64,000 nt of DNA, taken from CAWCWN01 sp963799245 (GTDB lineage Bacteria > Chloroflexota > Ktedonobacteria > Ktedonobacterales > Ktedonobacteraceae). This document shows, piece after piece, positions 9,801-17,117 of the stretch (position 1 is its first letter; each line of letters starts with the position of its first letter). The notes beneath the pieces are model-generated. The model was not told the origin of the DNA and ran no database searches. It saw nothing but the letters and a program-made list of their open reading frames with translations. The position numbers and the translations under genes are program-made. The stretch covers positions 2,294,001 through 2,358,000 of the forward strand of contig CAWCWN010000003.1 of the NCBI GenBank assembly GCA_963799245.1, written 5' to 3'.

Positions 9801-11037
9801 GCAGCCCGCCGCCTTTGTGCAGTTGGAGAGCCTGCCGCTTCTGGCCTCGGGCAAGCCCGATCGCCGGGCCCTGCCTGTGCCCACAAGAACGAGGCTCACA
9901 GGCGAAGATGCGTTTGTTGCCCCAAGGCTGCTGGTTCATCGCCAACTTGTGCAGATCTGGGAGGAGCTATTGGATGTACGCCCTATCGGCATACGAGATA
10001 ACTTTTTCTACCTGGGAGGGCACTCTTTACTCGCCGCGCGCCTGGTTGATCGTATCGAGCACGTCTTTGGCAAGAGAATCGCGCTCTCTACCCTTTTCTC
10101 CGGGCCGACCATAGAGCAACTCGCCGCGGCGCTGCAGCAGCAGCAGCAGGATGTTAATGCTCGCGCTGCTCTGCTGACCGTGCAGGCCGCTGGATCAAGG
10201 CGGCCCTTCTTCTTCCTGCACGGTGATTGGACGGGGGGCGCTTTCTATTGTTTTACGTTAGCGCAGGCATTAGGCTCGCAACAACCCTTCTATGCGCTGG
10301 AGCCGTATAGATTTGGCGGGTTGCAGACGATTCCTTCGCTGGAGGCAATGGCGGCAGCCCACATCGAGTCGATGCGAGCGATTCAGCCGCAAGGGCCATA
10401 TCTGCTGGGCGGTTTTTGCAATGGCGGGTTGCTGGCCTATGAAATGGCCCGCCAGCTGGGGGCGGCTGGAGAACGAGTGGATTTTCTGGCGCTGATTAAT
10501 CCTTCGGTGCCGGTGCAGTTCAAAACAATGCGCGTACTCAGCAATATGCTGGAGAGGAGGCTGCGCCTTGGAGCGCGTGAGCAGGCGCACCTGTTCCTGC
10601 GCCTGCGCCACGCGCTGCGCCATGTGTACAGGCGTCTACGCCCCTCCGATATGAGAGTACGGGACTTCGACCAGTTGCTGGACATTGATCCAAGGCTTGA
10701 TGCGATGTTCCCGCCCCTTGATGCCCTTTACAACGACTACGTGGGTGTATTTACCTGGATGGTTTCGAGATATGAAACCGGCGTTTATCCGGGCAAGATC
10801 ACCTTCTACTGGGCAAGGGAAGAGCCATGTATCGCAAGCACATGGAGTCCAGTGACAGAAGTGAAAGCGAGTGCAGATATTGAGAGCCACGTTATTCCAG
10901 GTACGCATATGTCATGCGTCACCGAGCACATCCAGGAATTGGCCGCAGCCCTGGTTAGTTGTGTGAGCGAGGCGGCGCAAGAAGTGGAGGGCGCAGCAAC
11001 GAATGAGTGTCAGGTGCAGTTTTCTGCCATTTCGTGA
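6853..11037 (+). CDS. Nonribosomal peptide synthetase, terminal module C-A-PCP-TE
   Basis: The 1394-residue protein has a condensation domain with HHIISDG (H182-H183), an adenylation domain (about 505-1010), a carrier domain with Ser1058 in GGHSL, and a type I thioesterase (about 1110-1375). It would add the last residue and release the peptide. The thioesterase nucleophile motif reads GGFCNGG, so Cys1189 stands where Ser is usual. The usual Asp position after the next strand appears to be Asn1216, and the catalytic His is H1352 in GTHMS. A strong ribosome site (AAGGAG) precedes the ATG 26 bases after the previous NRPS. The adenylation core is nearly identical to that of the preceding protein. 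Confidence 0.93.
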   Translation: MLQQEKKDFSVRHAQFSKAKRAFLEKRLRGELARSSEALTIPRRPRWGPVPLSPAQQGLWFLDQLVPGSPLYTIPAVLRITDLLNTKALHQSLNALVQRHEVLRTTFVAEGGQPMQVIAPVLTVPLPVVDLSVLPAAEREAEALRLANEEVKRPFDLTQGPLMRVLLLKLGAEEYLLLLTMHHIISDGWSLGVLYKELAALYTACASGTPSPLPDLPIQYADFALWQQEQLPGEAHAKQLAYWKQQLAGAPAILDLPTDRPRPAAPTYRGSVHLVTLPPALTEALKALSRREDATLHMLLVAAFQTLLHRYTGQDDMVLGTIMAGRTQVELEALIGFFVNTLVLRTDLSNNPTFRELLERVRELTLEAHAHQEVPFDSLVRELQPTRALGQNPLFQVMLAFDPPLPTLSAGWGPSKMVVEKGTAKFDLSLELVDQPAGLVCRFEYSTDLFDAATIARMAGHWQTLLEGIVADPNQHLAKLPLLTEKEWQQVLVEWNATQTSYPQEKYVHQLFEAQVERSPDAVALVYKHERLTYRELNTRANQLAHYLRQLGVGAEVMVGVCMERSPELIVSLLAILKAGGVYVPLDPDYPPARLAFVLADTQMPLLLTQQRLLARLSERPARVVLVDSDWPVIGRQSQDNPLTAIRAEQLAYVIYTSGSTGSPKGVMIPQGAIARHCQAMARVYGLEEADRVLQFSTFTFDVSLEQILPTLAAGARLVLRGPEMWSSLQLLEQVKQQGLTVINLPPAYWQQVLREWAAAPQLLTGHQLRLVIVGGDRLQPAAFQLWRQLPLQEVRLLNAYGPTEATITATLCDLNQRHERSLERVSIGRPLPGRRIYILDRAGSPVPVGVAGELSIGGELLARGYLNQPELTAARFIADPFSQDPGARLYKTGDLARYLPDGRIEFLGRLDQQVKIRGFRIELGEVEEALKHYAAVREAVVEAREDGRGEAYLVGYVVAEGGVKLESQALRGYLQAKLPAYMQPAAFVQLESLPLLASGKPDRRALPVPTRTRLTGEDAFVAPRLLVHRQLVQIWEELLDVRPIGIRDNFFYLGGHSLLAARLVDRIEHVFGKRIALSTLFSGPTIEQLAAALQQQQQDVNARAALLTVQAAGSRRPFFFLHGDWTGGAFYCFTLAQALGSQQPFYALEPYRFGGLQTIPSLEAMAAAHIESMRAIQPQGPYLLGGFCNGGLLAYEMARQLGAAGERVDFLALINPSVPVQFKTMRVLSNMLERRLRLGAREQAHLFLRLRHALRHVYRRLRPSDMRVRDFDQLLDIDPRLDAMFPPLDALYNDYVGVFTWMVSRYETGVYPGKITFYWAREEPCIASTWSPVTEVKASADIESHVIPGTHMSCVTEHIQELAAALVSCVSEAAQEVEGAATNECQVQFSAIS
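8422..9630 (+). repeat. Direct repeat, NRPS adenylation segment, copy 2 (intact frame)
   Basis: Partner of 5048-6253, and here the reading frame is intact. The segment covers the adenylation domain from just before LTYRELN to GFRIELGE, so it includes every specificity-determining position. Both modules should therefore select the same monomer. The hand-read code is roughly D-V-E-N-V-V-A-I-T-K, which I cannot assign to a known substrate. Confidence 0.9.
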
Positions 11038-11055
11038 TGGAGGCGTGTCCTCAAG

Positions 11056-11916
11056 ATGAACTTGAACGATAATGTACGGCTCATCCAGGCACGCATAAGC
11101 CGCGTGCCCATCCTGATGTACCATAGCATCTCGGGTCGCGTTAGCCCGAAATTCAAGCCATTTGCCGTTTCGCCGCAGGTGTTTGCTGAGCATATAGCTT
11201 ACCTGTACCAGCAGCGCTATACCTCCCTGACGGTCAGCGGGCTGGTGAGGGAACTGGCCAGTGGAGGCGCCGGCCTACCCGAGCGTGTGGTAGTGCTCAC
11301 CTTTGATGATGGCTTCGCTGACTTTTATAGCGAGGCGCTGCCGGTGTTGACCCGCTATGCTTTTACGGCGACGCTGTATGTGACGACAGCCTATATCGGC
11401 GAGACAAGCCGCTGGCTGCAGCGCGAGGAGGAGGCGGAGCGTTCGATGTTGACCTGGGAGCAGCTGCGCGAGATCAGCGCGTGTGGCATCGAGTGCGGAG
11501 CGCACAGTCATAGTCATCCTCAGCTCGATACCCTGACGCCGGCCGCGGCGCGGAGCGAAATAGTGCGCAGCAAAAGGCTCCTGGAAGAGCAGCTGGGCCG
11601 GGAAGTAGTTACATTTGCCTATCCCTACGGTTATTCTAGCGCGGGCGTTCGCCGGTGGGTGCAGGAGGCTGGCTTTACCTCGGCCTGCGCCGTAAAACAC
11701 GCGCTGAGCTCAGAGGCTACAAACCCCTTTGCTTTGGCGCGGCTGATGGTGAACTCGGAAACGAGCGTTGACGCCCTGGCCGCGTTAGTAGAAGGCCGGG
11801 CTTTGCCGCTTTTTCCTACGCTATATGTTCGCGCCAGGACACAGCTGTGGCAGATGGCGCGGCGAAGTTCAGCTTCGCTGACGAGGCTGCTTCAGGAAAG
11901 GCTACTTGCGCGATGA
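11056..11916 (+). CDS. Polysaccharide deacetylase (NodB-fold) family protein
   Basis: The 286-residue protein has the carbohydrate-esterase 4 signatures: MYHSI near the N-terminus, LTFDDG with D84-D85, the metal-binding H150-S-H-S-H154, and YPYG near 195. These enzymes remove N-acetyl groups from sugars at the cell surface, using a divalent metal. No signal peptide is obvious, which fits a cytoplasmic role on an intermediate. It starts 18 bases after the terminal NRPS and its stop overlaps the next start (ATGA), so it is translationally coupled to the glycosyltransferase. Acting on a sugar attached to or co-exported with the peptide is inference. Confidence 0.88.
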   Translation: MNLNDNVRLIQARISRVPILMYHSISGRVSPKFKPFAVSPQVFAEHIAYLYQQRYTSLTVSGLVRELASGGAGLPERVVVLTFDDGFADFYSEALPVLTRYAFTATLYVTTAYIGETSRWLQREEEAERSMLTWEQLREISACGIECGAHSHSHPQLDTLTPAAARSEIVRSKRLLEEQLGREVVTFAYPYGYSSAGVRRWVQEAGFTSACAVKHALSSEATNPFALARLMVNSETSVDALAALVEGRALPLFPTLYVRARTQLWQMARRSSASLTRLLQERLLAR

Positions 11917-12926
11917 TGGAAGAGATGCTTGATATTTCGGTGATTATCTGTACATATACCGAAGCACGCTGGTCTGACCTTGTGGCGGCGGTGGTCTCGC
12001 TGCGGCGACAGCGTGTTGTTGCGCGCGAGATCATTGTGGTGGTCGACCATAACCCGCGCATGTTGGAGCGCGTGCGCTTGGAGCTTCCCGCGGTCATAGC
12101 TGTGCAGAACAGCGGGTCCCACGGCCTGTCGGGGGCCCGCAACAGCGGCATAGCGATTGCGCGGGGCGCTCTGCTCGCGTTTCTGGATGATGATGCCAGC
12201 GCTGAGCCGGACTGGCTTGCCCGCCTTCAGCGCTGCTGCGAGGATCCCCGAGTTCTGGGCGTAGGTGGGACGGTAGCGCCCGAGTGGTTGAGTAAGCGGC
12301 CGCCCTGGTTCCCCGCGGAATTTTACTGGGTTGTGGGCTGCAGTTACCAGGACGAGCCGGCGCAGCCATGTGTCGTTCGCAACCCCTTTGGCGGCTGCTC
12401 ATGCTTTCGACGAGAGGTGTTCGAGGTGGTCGGAGGCTTTAGAAGCGAGATTGGACGCGTAGGAACGCTGCCTGCGGGCTGTGAAGAGACGGAATTATGT
12501 ATTCGAGCGAGTCAGTACTGGCCGCAAAAAATCTTTCTCTACGAGCCGCGGGCCAGGATCCACCATCGCATCCCGCTTGCGCGTACCAGCTGGCGCTACT
12601 TCAGGTCGCGCTGCTTCGCGGAAGGCCAATCGAAGGCCGTTGTGGCCGGCTTTGTGGGCGCAAAAGATGGCCTCGCGACCGAGCGGAGCTATATAGTCCG
12701 GACCCTGTTACGCGGCATCGCTCGCGGGATGATGGACGGCTTCTTGCGGCTTGACGCGACGGGGTTTGCGCGGGCAGCGGCTATAGTGAGCGGGCTGGCA
12801 ATTACCATGACAGGTTATGTAAGTGCTACCATGACGCGGCGTTTCGCCTTGCATCAGGGATCCAGGGCGCCGACCTCGGAGTTGCGCAAGCGATCATTAC
12901 CACCGGAAGGGCTGCCAATACATTGA
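11913..12926 (+). CDS. Family 2 glycosyltransferase
   Basis: The 337-residue GT-A protein begins ISVIICTYTEA and has the SGARNSGI loop and a DDD metal/nucleotide-sugar motif at 92-94 (FLDDDAS). The acceptor-side region resembles other GT2 enzymes. I chose ATG 11913 because it overlaps the previous stop as ATGA; an upstream in-frame codon at 11847 would bury 22 residues in the preceding gene. It should transfer a sugar from a nucleotide donor on the cytoplasmic face. Its stop overlaps the TTG start of the flippase-like gene, continuing the coupled operon. Confidence 0.88.
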   Translation: MMEEMLDISVIICTYTEARWSDLVAAVVSLRRQRVVAREIIVVVDHNPRMLERVRLELPAVIAVQNSGSHGLSGARNSGIAIARGALLAFLDDDASAEPDWLARLQRCCEDPRVLGVGGTVAPEWLSKRPPWFPAEFYWVVGCSYQDEPAQPCVVRNPFGGCSCFRREVFEVVGGFRSEIGRVGTLPAGCEETELCIRASQYWPQKIFLYEPRARIHHRIPLARTSWRYFRSRCFAEGQSKAVVAGFVGAKDGLATERSYIVRTLLRGIARGMMDGFLRLDATGFARAAAIVSGLAITMTGYVSATMTRRFALHQGSRAPTSELRKRSLPPEGLPIH

Positions 12927-14260
12927 GAAAACTATTCTATCAATGGATAAAAGCGAATAGAACCATGTTATTCAACGCCGGTTCGATTGTCGGTACAACA
13001 GCAGTAACAGGCGTACTGGGCTTCGCCTACTGGTGGCTGGCTGCCCGGCTATTTCCCCCCGCTGCGGTTGGCCTGGCCTCCGCAGAAGTCTCCGCCATGA
13101 TGTTGCTGGGGACCTTCAGCGTCGTGGGCCTGGGGACCCTCTTGATCGGTGAATTGCCGCGTCAGGCCGGCAAAGCGGTACCGCTCATCAGCGCGGCACT
13201 CCTCCTGGTCGGGGGCATAGGCATAGGGAGCGGTATCATCTTTGCGCTTGTTGCGCCGCTTTTATCGGCTAACTTTCAGGGCCTGCGCGTAAATATTGCG
13301 GGTATCCTGCTCTTCGCTGTCGGAGTTGGTCTTACCGCGGCTACAATCGTGCTTGACCGGTCATTTATAGGACTGCTCAGGGGTGGTCTGCAGTTCGGGC
13401 GCAACGCGCTTTTTGCTGCCGCAAAACTTGTTCTTCTCCTGCTGGCGGGTTTATGGCTGTTGCGGGCGGGAGAGATGATTTATGCCACGTGGGCTGCGGG
13501 TAATGTGTTTTCGCTGCTCCTACTGGCCGCGCTTGTGGCGCTGAAGCGCGCTAGGTGGCGAAGAGCGTTTAAGCCGGATTGGCGCTTACTGCGCAGGCAG
13601 GGGCTGCCAGCTTTGCAGCATCACCTGCTGGATATGATCGTGCAGGCGCCGACAACGGCTATGCCAGTTCTGGTGACGATCCTGCTGTCTGCGACCACGA
13701 ATGCGTGGTTCTATATCGCCTGGATGATCTCTGGCCTGGTATTCATCGCGTCATTCGCTCTGACCACTGTCCTCTACGCGGTCAACAGTGAACGGCCCTC
13801 TGAGCTGACGCACAAGATTCGCGTGACCCTGGGTCTCGCGTTGTTGACATGCATCCTGAGCAATGTGCTGCTGCAATGCGCGAGTGGACAGATATTGGAT
13901 CTCTTCGGCCGCATCTACGCTGAACAGGCTACCTGGAGCCTGCGCATCCTGGCGCTCGCAGCGTTTCCAATGATTATAAAGCATCACTATATAGCCGTCA
14001 GTCGCATTTCCAGAAGAATGGCGCGTGCCGCGTTGCCCGTAGCGCTTGGGAGCCTGCTTGAATTGGGGATAGCGGCGCTGGGAGGGCGTCTTGACGGCCT
14101 GGTTGGTTTGAGCCTTGGCTGGTTGATTGCTGTGGGTGTCGAGGCCACATGCATGGCGCCGGCTGTATTGCGGGTCGCTTTGCCGGCCAGTTTCCTGGCG
14201 TGGGGGCATGCGAAGCTGGTTCTGGTCAGCGGATATCACAGGCAGTCGGTGGAGAAATGA
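12923..14260 (+). CDS. Wzx-like polysaccharide flippase / MATE-type membrane protein
   Basis: The 445-residue protein is strongly hydrophobic, with about 12-14 predicted membrane helices. It starts with a short basic segment, and GSIVGTTAVTGVLGFAYWWLAARLF is followed by the pattern of the polysaccharide-transporter (Wzx/MOP) superfamily. It probably flips a lipid-linked or amphipathic product. The TTG at 12923 overlaps the previous TGA by four bases, so initiation by coupling is plausible; ATG 12965 is the alternative. It is the only transporter-like gene of the NRPS operon inside this window. Confidence 0.8.
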   Translation: MRKLFYQWIKANRTMLFNAGSIVGTTAVTGVLGFAYWWLAARLFPPAAVGLASAEVSAMMLLGTFSVVGLGTLLIGELPRQAGKAVPLISAALLLVGGIGIGSGIIFALVAPLLSANFQGLRVNIAGILLFAVGVGLTAATIVLDRSFIGLLRGGLQFGRNALFAAAKLVLLLLAGLWLLRAGEMIYATWAAGNVFSLLLLAALVALKRARWRRAFKPDWRLLRRQGLPALQHHLLDMIVQAPTTAMPVLVTILLSATTNAWFYIAWMISGLVFIASFALTTVLYAVNSERPSELTHKIRVTLGLALLTCILSNVLLQCASGQILDLFGRIYAEQATWSLRILALAAFPMIIKHHYIAVSRISRRMARAALPVALGSLLELGIAALGGRLDGLVGLSLGWLIAVGVEATCMAPAVLRVALPASFLAWGHAKLVLVSGYHRQSVEK

Positions 14261-14545
14261 GGGGGTGGGATAGCAACTGCCTGGTCGCGCGTAATGGTGC
14301 ACAGGCAATGGCCAGCAAACGTGCCAGGGCCTGCAGGAGGCATGCAGAAGCATGAGATCAGCACTCCCGCTAATGATGGCCGGCCTGTGTGTTGTAATGC
14401 TTGGGGGTTTTCTTTTGGAAAAGGCGCTCTTGAAATCCAGGAAGTTTGTGCTGATTTATCACAACGCCGATGCACAAATATTCCAGTACAGCGGTTAGCA
14501 TATTTTCGCCTGGCTCAGCGTGACCGGCACAAGGAGTTATCATTT

Positions 14546-15430
14546 ATGAGTCTTTCACAGCCAATGCGGTCGAATTCAGTCCATAATGCTGGCCAGGCCT
14601 GGCATTGGACCTTTCTGATGTGTCCACCCGCTCACTTCAAGGTGAGCTATGAGATCAATCCCTGGATGCATAAAACCCGGCAGCCTGATTTCGAACTGGC
14701 ACAGCGGCAGTGGAATAACCTGGTCGCCAACCTGAAAGAGGTGGGAGCAGCTGTCGAGCTCTTGCAGCCTATTGCGGAGCTTCCAGATATGGTCTTTAGC
14801 GCTGATATTGGCATTGTTGATCAGCAGCGCTTTATCATGAGCCACTTTCGCTATCCGCAGCGGCGACCTGAAGCGCGGCTGGGGGCCGAGTGGTTTGGTA
14901 GGCGGAACTATGAGGTGCTCGAACTTCCCCTGGGAGAGGGGTCAAGCCTGGAGAGCAGTGACATAGCATCTTTTGGTGCTTACCTGTTGGCGGGTTATGG
15001 GTTTCGTACCACCCTCGCTGCCCACGCGGCGTTGACTTCCCTGCTGGGGTCTACCATACTCTCTATCGAGTTTATCGACGCGCGCTTCTATCATTTAGAT
15101 ATCTCTTTCTGTGCCCTCGATGAACGCAGGGCTATAGTTGTGCCCGCAGCATGGTCCCGGCGCAGCTGCGAGCTTGTCGAGAAGCTGATTCCCGAGCCAC
15201 TTGTGCTTGAATTAGATGAGGCCCTGACCTTCTGCGCAAATGCCATTGTGGTGGGCAAGACGATCATCATGCCCTCCTGCCCATTGCGCGTCGCTCGCAT
15301 GCTTGAGCGCTGGGGCTTCACGATCTGCGTTTCGCCGCTCAGCGAATTCCTTAAAGCCGGTGGGGGGCCTCATTGCCTGGCCCTGGCGATGCATGGAGCC
15401 CCGGCATACACGCAGAATCCCGAGCAATGA
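14546..15430 (+). CDS. Dimethylargininase / amidinotransferase-fold protein
   Basis: The 294-residue protein has the pentein fold layout of DDAH-like guanidino hydrolases: MCPPAHF and INPWM near the N-terminus, FSADIG where FTANAG is usual, catalytic His183 in YHLD, and catalytic Cys277 in GGGPHCLAL. The substrate loop is altered: GEG at 130-132 is followed by SSLESSD rather than the usual GDA. The family hydrolyses or transfers guanidino groups on arginine derivatives, so it may modify a precursor for the NRPS (inference). ATG 14546 has AAGGAG upstream; an in-frame codon at 14294 would add 84 unlike residues. Confidence 0.8.
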   Translation: MSLSQPMRSNSVHNAGQAWHWTFLMCPPAHFKVSYEINPWMHKTRQPDFELAQRQWNNLVANLKEVGAAVELLQPIAELPDMVFSADIGIVDQQRFIMSHFRYPQRRPEARLGAEWFGRRNYEVLELPLGEGSSLESSDIASFGAYLLAGYGFRTTLAAHAALTSLLGSTILSIEFIDARFYHLDISFCALDERRAIVVPAAWSRRSCELVEKLIPEPLVLELDEALTFCANAIVVGKTIIMPSCPLRVARMLERWGFTICVSPLSEFLKAGGGPHCLALAMHGAPAYTQNPEQ

Positions 15431-15474
15431 CGCCAGGAAAGCCGGAGCAGCGGCGCTTCACAGAGCGCGGGCCA

Positions 15475-16845
15475 TCATTCTTCTTTGCGCACATAGGTCA
15501 AAAGTTCGGCCAGCGTCTGTACTTCCAGTGTCTCAAGATGTGCCACTGCTTCAATGATGCCCCGGCGCAGCTCCTCGTCGGCATACGGTTTTACAAGCTG
15601 CTCAAATTTCTCACACACCTTTGACCAGGGCATGGGCCGCGTGTAAAAGCCTTCGTAGTCCTCCTTTTCGATGCTGAGCGTTCGGCTATCATTGAGGAAT
15701 ACCTGGATGCGGCAGGGCAACGCCTCGGGGTAAAGTTCACTCATCTCGGCGTTGGGATACACTTTCACCTTGCGCAGGAGTGTTTGCACGTCGTGGCGCT
15801 CAATGCGTTTAGAGGTATACTGCCTGGGCGTCACTTCGCCATCCAGAAGCGCTACGGCCAGCATGTAAGGGAGGCTATGGTCGGCTTCTTCCTTGGTCTG
15901 GACCCTGGTTTTATCGCCCTCCTCACCTCCGCCGATAATGTTGAAGGCCACGTCAAAGATCTCGACCTCGACGCGCTCGATTTCGTCCCCGCGTAAGTGG
16001 TGTTCTGCGCGCAGCATGAGGATACCTTCCAGTGCGGACTGGGCATGAAACTCGGCGTTGTACTTTTTGATGCTGGTACGCCTGACGAGATCGAGCTTCT
16101 CCTGCTGCCAGTCAAGCTCAAAATGTCCGGCTATGGCGTCCATGAAGCCCTTATTGCCTTCGAGGATCTCAAGCGGGCCGCTGATGCCATGCATGGCAAG
16201 GAAGGCATCAGTAGTGGCGGCGAAGACGGTATGGGGGTAAGCCAGGCCTTTCCAATTGGAGAGGCTGCCTGTACGCGTTACACGCAGGGCGTTATTGGCG
16301 GCACCACTGATTGCCAGCGCATTGGCGGTTTTCTTCTGGCCAAGACCAAGGGCCCTGGCTACACCAGCGGCTACCGCGTAGGCTCCCTGGGTTGTGTGAT
16401 CGAAGCCCCTGGCCCGCACAGGCGCGACATCGGAGAGCCGGCCCTGGACCTGGTAGGCCACGGCAAGGGCTGTAAGGAGATCTTTGCCGCTTCTGGCGGC
16501 ATATTCACTTGCGGCAAGGACCGCTGCCAGGTTGTCGCTCGGATGGCAGGCCTCATGTTTTGCCGGGTAGCAATCGTTAAAATCCAGATAGCGCACAAGA
16601 GCGGCGTTGTAAAAAGCTGCGAGGTTTGGAGCCGTTTTGCCCCCGCCAATCAGGCTAGCATGGGGATTGCCGCCAAAATCTCCCAGCAGATTCGCAAGCA
16701 ATTTGATGGGCGGCCCTTTGAGTGCGCCAATAGCGCAACCCAGGCTATCGAGTATGTGCAGTTTGAGTTCCTGACGCGTTTCTGGTAAGAGATCGTCGTA
16801 TGTAGCTCGAACCACAAAGGTCGCGAGCTGTTCAACTTGAGTCAT
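15475..16845 (-). CDS. MmgE/PrpD family protein
   Basis: The 456-residue protein shows the family hallmarks: an N-terminal helical domain with DSLGCAIGAL, then SNWKGLAYP and the alpha/beta lid. Members are iron-independent dehydratases such as 2-methylcitrate dehydratase, or cis-aconitate decarboxylases; the substrate here is unknown. I prefer ATG 16845 because GGAAGGA lies seven bases upstream and family proteins start at this point; ATG 16869 adds eight residues. It converges with the amidinotransferase-fold gene, with 44 bases between stops. No other propionate-pathway gene is nearby, so a role with the peptide cluster is possible but unproven. Confidence 0.85.
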   Translation of the reverse strand: MTQVEQLATFVVRATYDDLLPETRQELKLHILDSLGCAIGALKGPPIKLLANLLGDFGGNPHASLIGGGKTAPNLAAFYNAALVRYLDFNDCYPAKHEACHPSDNLAAVLAASEYAARSGKDLLTALAVAYQVQGRLSDVAPVRARGFDHTTQGAYAVAAGVARALGLGQKKTANALAISGAANNALRVTRTGSLSNWKGLAYPHTVFAATTDAFLAMHGISGPLEILEGNKGFMDAIAGHFELDWQQEKLDLVRRTSIKKYNAEFHAQSALEGILMLRAEHHLRGDEIERVEVEIFDVAFNIIGGGEEGDKTRVQTKEEADHSLPYMLAVALLDGEVTPRQYTSKRIERHDVQTLLRKVKVYPNAEMSELYPEALPCRIQVFLNDSRTLSIEKEDYEGFYTRPMPWSKVCEKFEQLVKPYADEELRRGIIEAVAHLETLEVQTLAELLTYVRKEE

Positions 16846-17117
16846 GGCTATATCCTTCCGCTCAACCATTACTTCTTTCCATTACAACGCTTCTCAGGAC
16901 CAGGTGGTCTCATCAGCAGAGAAAGCGCGTGTGAAGTGCCAGATAATCCTTTATAATTACCCGGCCCTGTATAGGATCTAAGGATGCGTCCTGCGTGGAG
17001 GTCTGCTCTGTGGACTGTATACATCCGACGCCAGATGAAAGAGGATTTGCAAGTGTCGAACATCTCTACATCAATCCTGCTGAGTGTATCGACTGCAGCG
17101 CGAGTGCAGGGTGGATA

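Noticed and set aside
15997..16788. 263-residue plus-strand ORF opposite the PrpD gene
   Set aside because: It is wholly antisense to a well-supported MmgE/PrpD frame and has no recognisable domain.
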